This document shows, in pieces, positions 33,445 through 44,283 of a stretch of 64,000 bases of DNA. Origin of the DNA: Boletus sp. NGJ (Eukaryota > Basidiomycota > Agaricomycetes > Boletales > Boletaceae). The notes beneath the pieces are model-generated. The model saw nothing but the letters and a program-made list of their open reading frames with translations. It was not told the origin of the DNA and did not search any database. Numbering within the stretch: the first letter of the stretch is position 1; the number at the start of each line of letters is the position of its first letter. The position numbers were made by a program, and so were the translations under genes. The stretch is taken from assembly GCA_019096195.1 (NCBI GenBank), contig JAGTXK010000118.1:31768-95767 (forward strand), written 5' to 3'.

Positions 33445-34192
33445 ATGTCAAGCTTGTCCAGCTTATCCTTATCCACATGCGAGATTTCCGATGCGCTCAT
33501 TAGACTCGGGTCCACACACGGGGGGCATATCCCTGACATACACATTCTCTCCCCTGCACCGCCCGACCCAAACTTGCGCATATCTGGTCCCGCTTACACC
33601 GTCCAGATGGTTCTTGCCTCGGACCAGGCAGCTCCAAAGCTGTCTGCTCACTTTGTAGATACCGCAACCCAAAAATCCATTGTCGTCATCGACACCCCTC
33701 CACGTTCAGTTTCCTTCCTCCGTCCGTCCTCTGAGTAGCATTTTTGACATGGATATCGAAACAGACACAAAGAATGCTGTCTGGGGAGGCCTCATGACCG
33801 CAGGTGCACAGGCCAGAAAGGTCGTCGGCGTCGTCATATCGGGCCGGTGCAGAGACCTGGCCGAACATCGTTCTGCAGGTTTCCCAGTGTTTGCACGCGG
33901 GCACTCGACTCTCGGGCAATCGCCCTTCGTTCGTCCATCAGCCGTCAACGTTCCACTCGTCATCCAACCACAAGACAACGCAGAGGGTTCGGATGCATTT
34001 CCAGCGGTCACAGTCGAACCTGGCGATTGGATTGTCGCGGACGAAGATGGTGTAGTCTGTGTTCCCAAAGACATGGTGGACAGAGTAGTAGAGGTAGCCA
34101 GGATCGGCAGAGAGATAGATGTCAGAGTGCTCGAGGATATCAATGCAGGCAAAGGCGTCCAGGCGTCGTTCAAGTTGCATAGAGGACGTTGA
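33445..34192 (+). CDS. RraA-like protein, probable HMG/4-oxaloacid aldolase family
   Basis: Two exons. ATG 33445 gives MSSLSSLSLSTCEISDALIR, then ISGPAYTVQMVLASD and KSIVVIDTPP. A 63-nt intron (about 33694-33756) joins to HTKNAVWGGLMTAGAQARKV. GVVISGRCRDLAEHRSAGFP is the signature loop of RraA/class II pyruvate aldolases, where Gly/Arg/Asp bind substrate and metal. VEPGDWIVADEDGVVCVPKD completes the fold, with TGA at 34192. Length (about 228 residues) is typical. Bacterial relatives split 4-hydroxy-4-methyl-2-oxoglutarate or inhibit RNase E; eukaryotic members show aldolase or oxaloacetate decarboxylase activity. The precise substrate here is open. Confidence 0.87.
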
Positions 34193-34445
34193 CCCACACG
34201 GAGTACTAGCCACATCCTTGGGATTCTATTTCATGGGACTATGACTTACTGGCCCATTACACGAAGAATATGTATCGAGTAGCTACAACGGTCATTCCGT
34301 CAAATCCAGCAGAACAATAACAATAGCGCCCACTGCAATAAATGCGTGGAATGGTTTATTCGCACCAACCCATTGTCTAGGATGCTTGTACTCAGCAGTT
34401 CGTCCCCTACAAATCACAACAGGCTTACAACTCTACACAGCGCGC

Positions 34446-37400
34446 TTATGCACGCACCCCTGCTTTCATAGAGAGACTGGTCTTCATCACATGGATAGCA
34501 AAGCGGATACAGCTGTGGAAAGCCCAAAGGAGAGACACTTGATTGACTTCGGTTAGAACGTCGCCACGAATTTACAGCAGAACCGACTCACGAAGCAGAA
34601 TAGGAAGCCAAAATAAAACGAGCATCCGGTCATCTAGATAATGTGTCAGCGACAGAGAATAAAAAACTAACATCCTCCTCACGTTTCTTTGCCGTATGGG
34701 TATGCGCTTTCACAGGTATATATTCGTATCCGTCGGCATCCGGTGCCGGCGTCGAGGTAACATCGTAGCCCACACGTCTAGTTGGACGATCCAGTACGTT
34801 CGGTGTTCGGAGGGTAGTAGATTCGGGGATGGGTTCTTGGAGCTCTACTGTGTCTGCCACAGGCTGTTGAGTTGTTGTCTCTTTAGTTTCTCTCGGGGTA
34901 TACATCGGAGGTGCTTCGTCAACTGGCGGAGGACGGAGAGTTGCAGTGGCAACAGCCACGGCGATCCATTTCTCCCATGTTGCCCGAAGCTCTTGAGCAG
35001 TGCTGTACCCAGTCGACCGCGAGTCAGCCTCTTTACTACTGGGAGCTTCGTCACGCGGGCCATCGCGTTTATCGCTTAGGAATGATGACCAACCAGGGAT
35101 TGGTACAAACACAGGGAACACCATCGGTATCTGTGGTAGTGCAGCCCAAGGAACAGCAGGCATCTCGGGTAAATGAGGCAGCGGCAGCTGCGGTATGGTG
35201 GGCATGATACCTTGAGGAGCGGGAATTTGTGCGAGCGTCCGTTGAATCAATGCGACGAACGATGCAGCCTGCTTCTCGTCAGAAGTGTCATCGAGTTTCT
35301 GCACTGTCTTATCCTCGATTTTGTTCGGTATTTGTATTTGCGAAGGTTGCAATACCTGAGAGCTCTCAGGTTGTTCATGGGCATCGTGAGGGCGGTAGGG
35401 ACGGCGACGAATGCCACGGGATATATGTCTTCGTTTGTTCATGGCGGTCGTTGCGTCTTCATCACTTTCTACGTCCCCCAAATGAGATTCGCCATCCTCA
35501 TCTTCATCCTCGAGATTGGTTCGGGACCGGAGGTCATCTTCCGGAACCACATGGTAGACGATTCCCTCAAAGAAACCAGATGGTGCAATGTCTTGAGGTG
35601 TCATCCCGAGAGCGTTGACAATCTCCAAGTCTGCACCAGCGACCACAAGGAGCCGAGCGCACTCCTTTGACTGGACCAAAACCGCAAAATGTAGAGCTGT
35701 ATATCCATTGCGATCACGAGCATCCAGGTCGATCCCGCGCGCGATGAGGAATTCGGTCAGAGAGGCGAATTTCAAAAATGCCGACAGGTGGAGTAAGGTC
35801 TGCCCGCTCGATGTAGCGTGAGACACGGCAACTGCGGGATGCAAGCCAGAATGCTTCTCAACAGAGACATCAATGAGCGACAGGAACTTCATGACAGCAG
35901 CCTCATAGTTATGCCTCTCTCCGAGGCGTAAGAATAAGAGAGGTCGGATGTCATGGAAAGACGGCGAAGCGACTTGCATTATATCGTCGGCGGCAGAGCT
36001 GGACCCAGAAGGTGAGTCCTCGGTACCCGTGGATCCGACTATGCGCAAAGCAATATTTTTTGCATCTTCAATTTTCCCGGTCATCTTGAGGCCAACCACC
36101 TGAAGGGCAAGTTCCATTCTAAAGTAGAAGTTATAAAACGCATCGAGAAGAGGCCTTAGCTCACTTACAAAGCGCGATCCGATTCATCTGTATAAGTGAA
36201 AAGAGAAGGAAGTGTGGAGTTCTTGGTCTCGTTGAAACCTTCGAACCACACCGCAACAACGCCAGGAGCAGACCGGGGAGGTAAAACGCAAAGCAGAGTG
36301 TTATCACTCCATCTCTGGGTCGAACTGGCAACGACATCACCAAATACGCAATTAAACTGAACTGCTGGATGAAAGTTTTCGCCAAGAACAGTGACTTCTA
36401 TGCCACCATGAGTTGGACCAGACGAAGGAATAAGGCGATGGATCTTGGGCAAGGGAAGTGATGTAACGGGTGGCGGGGAACTTGGGTTAAAGAAAAGAAA
36501 GGGCATGGGTTGGGGAGGTACGAGGGTAGCAAGAGGTTGTGAAGGTTGTGTTACTGGGGAAGTGTTAGGGGAAAACATGTCAGAGGGTGAAGGAAATTGG
36601 GATGTTGTAATAGTAGAGACTTCGGTCGGAGGTCTGAAAATAGAAGTACCAGAAACACTGTTGAGGAGTGCGGTAGAAATGGGTTTGCTTGTGTTGAATG
36701 CGAATACGGAATCTCCGTTGTTTGTGAATGTTACTGGAGGCTGGGGAGCCGGTACAGGACTTGAGGATCGTGGCAGCTGCGATGGAGTCGGCGAACGGGT
36801 GTTGGGCTCTGTAGAGGAGGAGTGCATAGAAGGGGAGTTGACTGAAGAACTCGGACTAGTAACGCTAGCCTCCCTAGAAAACTTGGACTGGTTGTTGCGA
36901 CCGACCATATCATAAGGTTTAGAACGCGTCTTTGATTGTCCTTTGCCATTTCGAGATGGATGTTTCAAGAGAGAAGTGTTGTCCGTGGGTGGCGTAACAG
37001 GGGTCAAGCTGGACCAGTCAACTTGAGCCTCCAAGGCAGGAGTAGATGGCACAGCTCCTGACTTGACAGTTGATTTGTGATCATCAGTAATCATGATTGG
37101 TGGTGTCATGCCTGTGCCAACCAGGCGGCCATTGTGGTCCAGCATTGTGAAGTGAATATTAAACCCGACCTTCTCTCGGTGATGCCTGCAATAACAAGTG
37201 ATTCGAACAGGAAGCACAGCAGTCCCAGCAGAAAAATCGAGCACATCCGGGCAATTAAACTGAATGATGCTCGTTGTGTCTTCCTTGATGTTTCTTGGGC
37301 GCTCGCAACCATCTTCGGGAGTGTCCGAATCCGAACGAGCTGGCCGTACACGAGCTGCGAGTTTGCGAGCTACACGCTTTGCCTTGACAACAGACATGTA

Positions 37401-38396
37401 ACTTGGAACGCATAAGTGAGACCCTGAAGCCATACCTCTCTGTTCCTGCAACTTCCGCAGCTGACAACATGGTTGTGTGGGGCTGAAGCGCACGTTACAG
37501 TTGCAATTAGGTGAAGAATGTCCAGTGGTGCAGGATCTTGCTGCGTGTCAGGGCTAAAGGAAGGACTGGTGATACAGGACATTCACCTATTTTTCCTTCT
37601 CGTCGGGTACGTTTCTTGGTAGACGTTCCAGGTGGGAGTTTGAGCCATTTCCAAGAGCCAACTCTATCATACTGATTTTGTTCCCCGGAAAAGGTGCTTG
37701 CATGTGCGAGGTCGACAGTAACGCGCACCTGCGTCTCGACACGCGACTTTGTGCCGCTCTCGGGAATGTTGGGAGTTGAGATGGCAAGACTGATGGCAAG
37801 CAGGCGATAAGACGGTGAAGTGAGATGTGAATAATGACATACTTGTAGCACGACTCTCTCGGGGGATAAACAACCCTGCGAGGAATGGACGCCGGGTCCC
37901 GCTTGCATGTCCGCATGGCAGGAGGAGGCACAATTGAGGTGGAGTGCATTTGCGAGAGAGGGGGTATAGAGAGACCGGACTCAGGAATGGGCCGTCGGAG
38001 TGATGTCTGAAGAGGTTCCGGGTAGACTAGCTCTGGCTGGGTGGCATCTGAGGTTGAGCAGGCGTTCGGAGGCGAAATTACCACGCCTGGACACGCAGAG
38101 CTACAGGGACAAGAGGTAAGATGAGCTGGGGGAAAGAAAGCACATGGATATGCATACTCGTCATAAGCGTGCTCCTGGATGATGTCGTCAAGTTGGAGCA
38201 TGTGCTCGCCGTCCAGCTTTTGGAAGGGGTCACCATCCCAGACTCCGATAGTGGATGTGTTCTTGGCGATAGGTAATGGACGATACCAAGAAGGGAGTTC
38301 ATTATGGATGGTTACATTGTGGGGGACATCGGAGGTCTCTGGCGTTTCTGGGGATGATGAACGAGAGTCCATCGTTTCTGCGGTCGTCGTTGACAT
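34446..38396 (-). CDS. MGA2: ER-membrane-anchored transcription factor Mga2/Spt23 homologue
   Basis: Long gene from ATG 38396 (MSTTTAETMDSRSSSPETPE) to TAA 34446. The N-terminal DNA-binding-like region has VGSWKWLKLPPGTSTKKRTR and IIQFNCPDVLDFSAGTAVLP, the conserved block of Mga2/Spt23. A Ser/Pro-rich linker is followed by an IPT/TIG domain (IHRLIPSSGPTHGGIEVTVL, FNCVFGDVVASSTQRWSDN, VAVWFEGFNETKN). Ankyrin repeats come next (GQTLLHLSAFLKFASLTEFL, NGYTALHFAVLVQSKECARL), with a last helix spliced as HDRMLVLFWLPILL|LSLLWAFHS. In yeast the ER-bound precursor is ubiquitinated and cut to release a factor for the OLE1 desaturase; the same layout suggests membrane-lipid sensing here. The last introns needed a GTGAGG donor inside AAACGTGAGG to keep frame. 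Confidence 0.93.
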
Positions 38397-38596
38397 CGGC
38401 AACGAGGGCGAGCACGAACGACGAGCTCGGCGAAGGGCGTGTAGAGCGGGCAAGGCAAGTGAATAGGTGACACTCGACGAAAGACAGAGTACGCTACGCA
38501 AAGTCGGACCCCAGGGACGCTGCTTACATGATATTTTCCCATTCCTCGACCCAGTTTGCCCGAAAGTTGACACCAAGTTCGGGTATCATCCTCACC

Positions 38597-40929
38597 ATGA
38601 AGCGCGGCGCAGAGAGACAGATCACCAAGGATGTCCCCGACGACGGCGACGACGACGACGACATCCAGGTGTGTATCGTTCGTCCTCATGGACTTCCCCG
38701 GCTCACGTACACAAGGAAATACAAGACCCTCAGGGCTTTCAAAAAGCGGACGAGTCTGCCCTAGCCAGGAGACAGTATGCCACTCCAACACCCTTCATTG
38801 TACGCATTCTACATCTAACCGTGTTTCAGAATACGCTCTCTGCCGAAACGCGCCTTGTCTGCTTGGAAACCACCATATCTCAAAGGATTGCCGCCAGCCC
38901 TGGCTCCTAGCGTAGATACAGTCGTGAGTGAGACGCGTGTTCTGTAATCACCATCCCTTATATCCCACCCAGGAGGATCCTCCTCAACCCAAGTTTGGGG
39001 GGTTCGTCGGTTTTGGAGCAGGAACCTCCGCGTCCAGTCCGTTTACTTTCACTGCCCAGCCGCCACCTGTATCTGCCTTTGCATCCTCTGCACTCGACAC
39101 CGCATTCAAGCCCACACAACTCGTTTCATCATCATTAGGAGTACCCAAACTGTCCCGCTCGGACTCCGATGCATCCCCTCCAAAACCCACAACGTCTCCC
39201 CTTGCAGAGGAAACAGATGCCATGGCATTCAAGTATTTCAAGTCTCTTCGGGGTCTCAATGTTTCTTTCCTTTCCGCAATATCAACCGCAGTCGAGAAGG
39301 ATCCCTTCTTCGACGTCGCCGGCTTAGTAGAGTCTTACAAGAACTTGCGGACTACAATTCAGTCAGAGTTTGATGACTCTTCAGAGCCAGCTGCAATTCG
39401 CGCTTCCGTTACGACTAACTCTACCCCTCTTTTTGGTGCCAAGGCACCGCCAGAGAAAACCACCTCGTTCACCCTGCCAAAACCGTCAGGGTCTGCTGAA
39501 GCGTCTTCCAAGCTCCCCCCGACCAGCGAAAGTGGTACAAAGACGGGTGGTTTTACGTTCCCGCCATTTTCACCACCCTCGAGTTCTACGCCTACGCAAT
39601 TGGTCTTTGGTCTCTCGTCCAAGCCGAGTGAACCATCCACATCTTCGTCTCTCACTCCCTCCGAACCTCCAAAACCTGCCTCTACATTTATTGCTTCAAG
39701 CACATCCACTCCAACGTCGAACCTGCCGCCTACCTCTGGCTTTTCACTTGCCGCTCCCTCAAGCATCGAGAATACCACATCCAAGTTGGTTCCTGGTTCT
39801 TCAACCGAGGAAACTGCTGGTCCACCCTCCAGTTCATTGTCACAACCAGCTTCGACTACACCTAGCTTTGGCTCCAGCGGCGTGCCGAATTTCTTTGCCA
39901 CCGCGAAATCTACGAACGCATTCGGCACCTTTGATGTGGCATCCAAGCCAACGTCAGTATTCGGCAGTTCAATCTTTGGTGGAGGTAGTGGTACGACCGA
40001 GTCCAGCAAGCCATCACCGTTCAACCCAACTCTTGATAGCAAGGATAGTTCCAAGGTTACTACCACTCTCTTCGGCAATGTGACCACAACATCCACCTCT
40101 ACATCGACAAGTATCTTTGGCTCTGGTCCTGACAAACCTGTCAGTTTCTTTGGCAGTGCTTCCCCCCCTAAAACCGGCGCGTTCGCTTTTGGAAAACCAG
40201 GTGGAAGTATCGGAAATCCCGTAGGCTTCGGATTCGGCAGTGCTTCACCTAGCGCTGGCTACACTACGACACCAGGATCGTCAAGTTCAGGATTTAGCTT
40301 TGGGGGCCCGTCGACGAAGCCAAGCGAACGTTTGTTCTCTCCGACTCCGACCGACAAGTCATCCGAGTCAACTCCGCAGCCCGAGGCAGAGGGCAACGAG
40401 GAAGGTGGAGAGGAAGAAGGAACGAAGCTGCTGCCGTCACATACCCACGATGAGGAAGGCGAGGGTGAAGAAGACGAGGAAACGACATATGTGGTGAGGT
40501 GCAGGATCTTCCGACTATTTAAATCAGAAGATAAAAGCGAGTGGAAAGACCTCGGAATCGGTTCGTCCTCCCCGCTTTGGCCCAAATTAGCCTTGATGTA
40601 TAGACCTTCGCCAACAGGGATGTTCCGATTGAAGAAACACAAGGAAACTAATGTTCGACGTGTTCTCATGCGGAATAGTAACACGGGCAGAATTCTTATT
40701 GTTAGTATACGGCGCCCATCCCTACTTCTCTTTCTGACCGTCTCCCTGGCAGAACTTCCGGATATATGGGAGCCTAAAGCCTTCGTTGGCAAAGGCTTTC
40801 GTCTCGTTCATCGGATATGAAAACAGCACACCAACATCTTTCAGAGTCCGAGTCAAAACTGAAGAACAAGCCGAGGACCTGAAACGAGCCATGGAGCGAG
40901 AAGTCGCCGCCCTCCAGACAGCAGAATGA
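38597..40929 (+). CDS. NUP2: FG nucleoporin with Ran-binding domain, Nup2/Nup50 type
   Basis: Exon 1 at ATG 38597 (MKRGAERQITKDVPDDGDDD) gives the basic N-terminus of Nup50-like proteins. Short exons follow (EIQDPQGFQKADESALARRQ, IRSLPKRALSAWKPPYLKG). A 1.5-kb exon is rich in Ser/Thr/Pro with FG/GFGxG repeats (FGGFVGFGAGTSAS, FGFGSASPSAG, GFSFGGPS). After an acidic stretch comes a RanBD1: VVRCRIFRLFKSEDKSEWKD, GMFRLKKHKETNVRRVLMRN, FRIYGSLKPSLAKAF and FRVRVKTEEQAEDLKRAME, ending at TGA 40929. It functions at the nuclear basket in importin-alpha recycling. The opposite strand is also open for long stretches because of the repetitive composition; those frames are shadows. It shares 200 bp with MGA2. 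Confidence 0.92.
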
Positions 40930-41058
40930 TCTTTAGTCTGGTCTGGTCTTTCCGGACTTGTTTTTCCATTTCGCATAGCAATACGCCTATCGCTACATCT
41001 TGCCTTGCTAGTCATCTAAATCATTAACCTTGACCACGACATATGAGCTCCTGGACGC

Positions 41059-43183
41059 CTATTTGACGTTGAGATGACTTTGCGCGTTATGCCATATCGA
41101 GTTAAGAACGAAAGCCTCGCTGAGAAGGAGTTCAATTTCATGGTCTCCCCAGTCTTGGGTTGGAGGGGATTGCAAAAACATGATTATACCCTACACCAGA
41201 GTGGTGGGACTGAGTAGGCGCACGTGAGAGGCACTTTCGGACTCGCCTGGAAATCCATTTGCCGAAGTTTCGTGCTCCACTTGACAAGAAAAGCAGAACA
41301 AACGTAAAGGTGGAATTGGGAAAATGCGTCAGCCCCCTCCGCCTAGAACTCATTGGTCAGTGAGCCATGACAATGAAAAAAAAAGTGGATACCAACCAGG
41401 TATGTATCCCACATGCGTATCGTATTCTGTACACTGATTTCTCGCATAAGCAGACAATTCATCCAACGGAATGCAAATTGCATAAACTCGACGTTTTGAG
41501 ATCCAAGATGTGTGTGAAGTGGTGCTGTGGTTCATTAAGATCATTAACACGTAGAATGTTGCTCAGAAAGAGTGGACGAACCATCGATGCGGGCCACAAG
41601 CTCTGACATGCGTTTCACGCTACGGTGTATGCCCGGTTGGGCAGATATATAGTTGTCTTGTATACCGTCCAAAAGCCGGGAAAGGCACCAGAATGAATCA
41701 GCTTCAACGGCATTTAGGACCTTCTCTGGAAGGAGTGAGGTATCAAATTGCTCTGGATCCGAGTCTTTTGGAATGGGTGAGGATTAAAAAGCGATGAAAT
41801 TTTTGGACAATGGCGAACTTGCCGATATACGCTGAAAGAAAAACTTGAAAGAAGGGGGTTACGAGGTCGTTTATCCCTTGAACATACCCGCTCGCCGGAT
41901 GGCGTATAGCCCAGACGTAGAGTATCCGCTCGAGACTCTACTTGCAGGGGTGTCAGAAAAAGCATGACAAACAAATGGGGACCGCGTACGCGCTGCGTGG
42001 ATGCCTGCATCCAAAGACGCACGCCAGGCCGCGTTCGTGGAACGTCTATCTCAATCTGGTGCCAAATTTGTTGATCAACGCCTTGGCGGTCCCGAGCGAA
42101 TGCAAGCTCAACCAACGAGAGATACTCTCCTCGTTTGCGAGCGAGCGTGGCTGCACGTAGGTTTGAAGGTAGAGGTATATATCCCTTGAGGAACATGTCA
42201 ACCGACTGACGCTCAGGAAGCAGTTGCCCATACGAGAAGTACCGGCCAAACGATTGGTCTAAGGTCACTCGGTGTCCCAGACCATGCGAGCTTTCGGAGA
42301 TCAGCTAAACGAACATCGTTGGATGGGGTCACTATTGAGTATTGGTGCCAACCACTCACAGATATTCAGGTCCTCCTTGTTCAAGCAGTCGACAAATTTT
42401 AATCGTCGGTTACTACGAATGGACGATTCCCGATAATGTTTTCCCGCATCACCTGCACGGTGGGAAGGACCCACTCCGTCACTAGAACTGCGTGATGGTT
42501 GAGGTGGGGATACTTGAGTGGTCGGTGAATGCATGATCCTGCGAAACGGATCTATTCGTTTACTTGTAAGAGCATGGTAACAGCAAAGATTCATCTATAC
42601 CGTTCATTATCTCCTGAGCATCAGATTTGATTGAGCCTCGGTCTTGTCTGATTTTGTTCGCAGTTCCGGATTCGACAATCTCTGGATCAAAGTCGCCCAG
42701 TACCATATCGCTATCGACATCGGCCGCCCCATCTGTGCTAATTTGCGAGATGCTCGATTTTCTGACCATGGTCCATCCACCTTTGGCTGAGGGGGGTTGA
42801 GCGGACTCAGGCTTGGGAGGGTAGGAACTTGGACTTGGGGGGTTGAGGTGGGTGTAAGATTGAGCAAGGGTAGAGGAAGAAGAGTTGGCCGGTGCCTTTG
42901 GAACGGGCTTGGGCGATGTGACAAACGAAGGCTTCCGGGTGTTGGACGAGTATCTCCAAGAGTGCGCTATCGTCGAGTGACGTGGAGATTCCGAGTCTGA
43001 TGCGCTGTCCCAGACATCGTCCTCAGCCCAGTCCATGTTTGAATTGGCATTGAACGAGGGGTGTATTCCGATGTGTGGACGCGCTGGGGGAGGCCTCGCC
43101 GCCATCGTTCTCGACGACGCTGCGCGTCGAGTCTCTCCATCTACATCACTCATGGGAATGAATATCTTCTTTTGGCCATGCAT
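41059..43183 (-). CDS. GYP1: TBC-domain Rab GTPase-activating protein, Gyp1 (TBC1D22) type
   Basis: N-terminal disordered region from ATG 43183 (MHGQKKIFIP) or the next in-frame ATG at 43153 (MSDVDGETRR). It is followed by RLKFVDCLNKEDLNI and the TBC domain: GYIPLPSNLRAATLARKRGE, YLSLVELAFARDRQGVDQQI, WHQIEIDVPRTRPGVRLWMQ (arginine finger), LERILYVWAIRHPASGYVQG (glutamine finger), INDLVTPFFQVFLSAYI, EADSFWCLSRLLDGIQDNYI, FMQFAFRWMNCLLMREISVQ and TIRMWDTYL. The end WHNAQSHLNVK is at TAG 41059. The order is identical to Gyp1/TBC1D22, which inactivates Ypt1/Rab1-class GTPases at the Golgi. The intron at 41765-41822 has a GCAAGT donor. The start lies only 56-86 bp from the divergent MYND gene. 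Confidence 0.92.
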
Positions 43184-43239
43184 GATTGTGTAAGCTTCAC
43201 GCGCGCGTTGGTGGCAAGAAACGCGTCGTGTTCGAGACA
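43184..43239. promoter_or_regulatory. Very short divergent promoter, GYP1 / MYND gene
   Basis: Only 56 bp separate the upstream GYP1 ATG from the MYND gene ATG (86 bp to the second GYP1 ATG). It includes an ACGCGT (43221-43226), the core of the fungal MCB cell-cycle element, and a CACGCGCGCG run. Function is inferred. Confidence 0.45.
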
Positions 43240-44108
43240 ATGATTGATCCCAAAGGTATATGCAGTTATTGCAGTGTGTACGCCGGAAGAGACAAGGTCA
43301 AGAGGTGTAGTCGATGCTGGTTGGTCGCTAAATTCTCCAGAAACCCCTCGGACTCATCTGCTTAATAATTACTTTCTGTTCTCCAAGCTTGGTGCGATAC
43401 TGCTCCAAAGAATGCCAGGTGGCTGCTTGGAAGACCCACAAACCACGGTGCACTTCTACTGTTCGTGACACCCTGGCCAACGACCCAGTATCCAATGCAC
43501 TACACACAGCGCTCTCTAAATGGATCAATAATTGGAGGTTCGAACTGCAAAACTGGGCCCTTTGGGCACTGGATCTAGCCAATAATCCGGAAGACCGTCT
43601 GGCTACCCACTGGTGAGGACAATTTGTCTCTTCATCGCCTCTAATTCAAAACACAGTTTGGTAATTGAGCTGGAGCGCCGTCCTAATCCGCCAAACCAGT
43701 CCCTTTACTTCCAGGTAGCACATGATTCTGATTTACCTCAGTCTTGTCCTAATCACTTTGCAAGATGCACAGCGGCGATATCATGACACGCGAAAGCTTC
43801 CTTGCTCGCATGCGCGCACTTGATAAACTCAACGATGAGTTCGTTTCGAGAGTAAACGAGCGACGTAGCAACGACACGGCACAGATCATCGTCACTTGCG
43901 AGGATCTAGTCCGATTATTGTGGTTTTCTCTCCGCGATGGTGGGGCCTCATTAAGACAACGTGATCCAGCGTTTTCTCGAGCTCTTTCAGACGACTGGGA
44001 GCGAAAGTTGATCGAAGCGATTAATACTGGCCAACGTGAGTACATGCAAGGTTGTATAATATCTCTTACCCCTGTCTGATCCGTTCAGCTGCATCTTCGA
44101 GCGTGTAG
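43240..44108 (+). CDS. Small MYND-type zinc-finger protein
   Basis: ATG 43240 starts MIDPKGICSYCSVYAGRDK and KRCSRC. A 65-nt intron joins to CLVRYCSKECQVAAWKTHKP then RC, giving the full MYND pattern C-x2-C ... C-x2-C ... C-x3-C ... H-x3-C right at the N-terminus. The rest (SKWINNWRFELQNWALWALD, LERRPNPPNQSLYFQ, FLARMRALDKLNDEFVSRVN, SLRDGGASLRQRDPAFSRAL) has no catalytic motif such as SET. The end is either TAG 44108 after a last intron, or TGA 44079 without it. MYND fingers bind proline-rich peptides. Many small MYND proteins of this sort occur in agaricomycetes, with unknown partners. Confidence 0.85.
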
Positions 44109-44283
44109 CTCGAGAGTTTCGTTGAAAGTTACTCCTTCATCTGCATAACTTCACGGTGTTTATTTTTCTCCGCTACTGGAGACACGCAAGGTTCTGGATA
44201 TCTTTGATATATCTCGGTGTACCACTGCGAGTGTCATTGTCACATAGCATAAATACAATACGTAGTATACAGACTGCGCACGC

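Noticed and set aside
39359-40135. 258-codon open frame on the minus strand opposite NUP2
   Set aside because: It is a mirror of the Ser/Thr/Pro/Gly-rich FG-repeat codons; no motif, and the plus frame has FG repeats and a RanBD.
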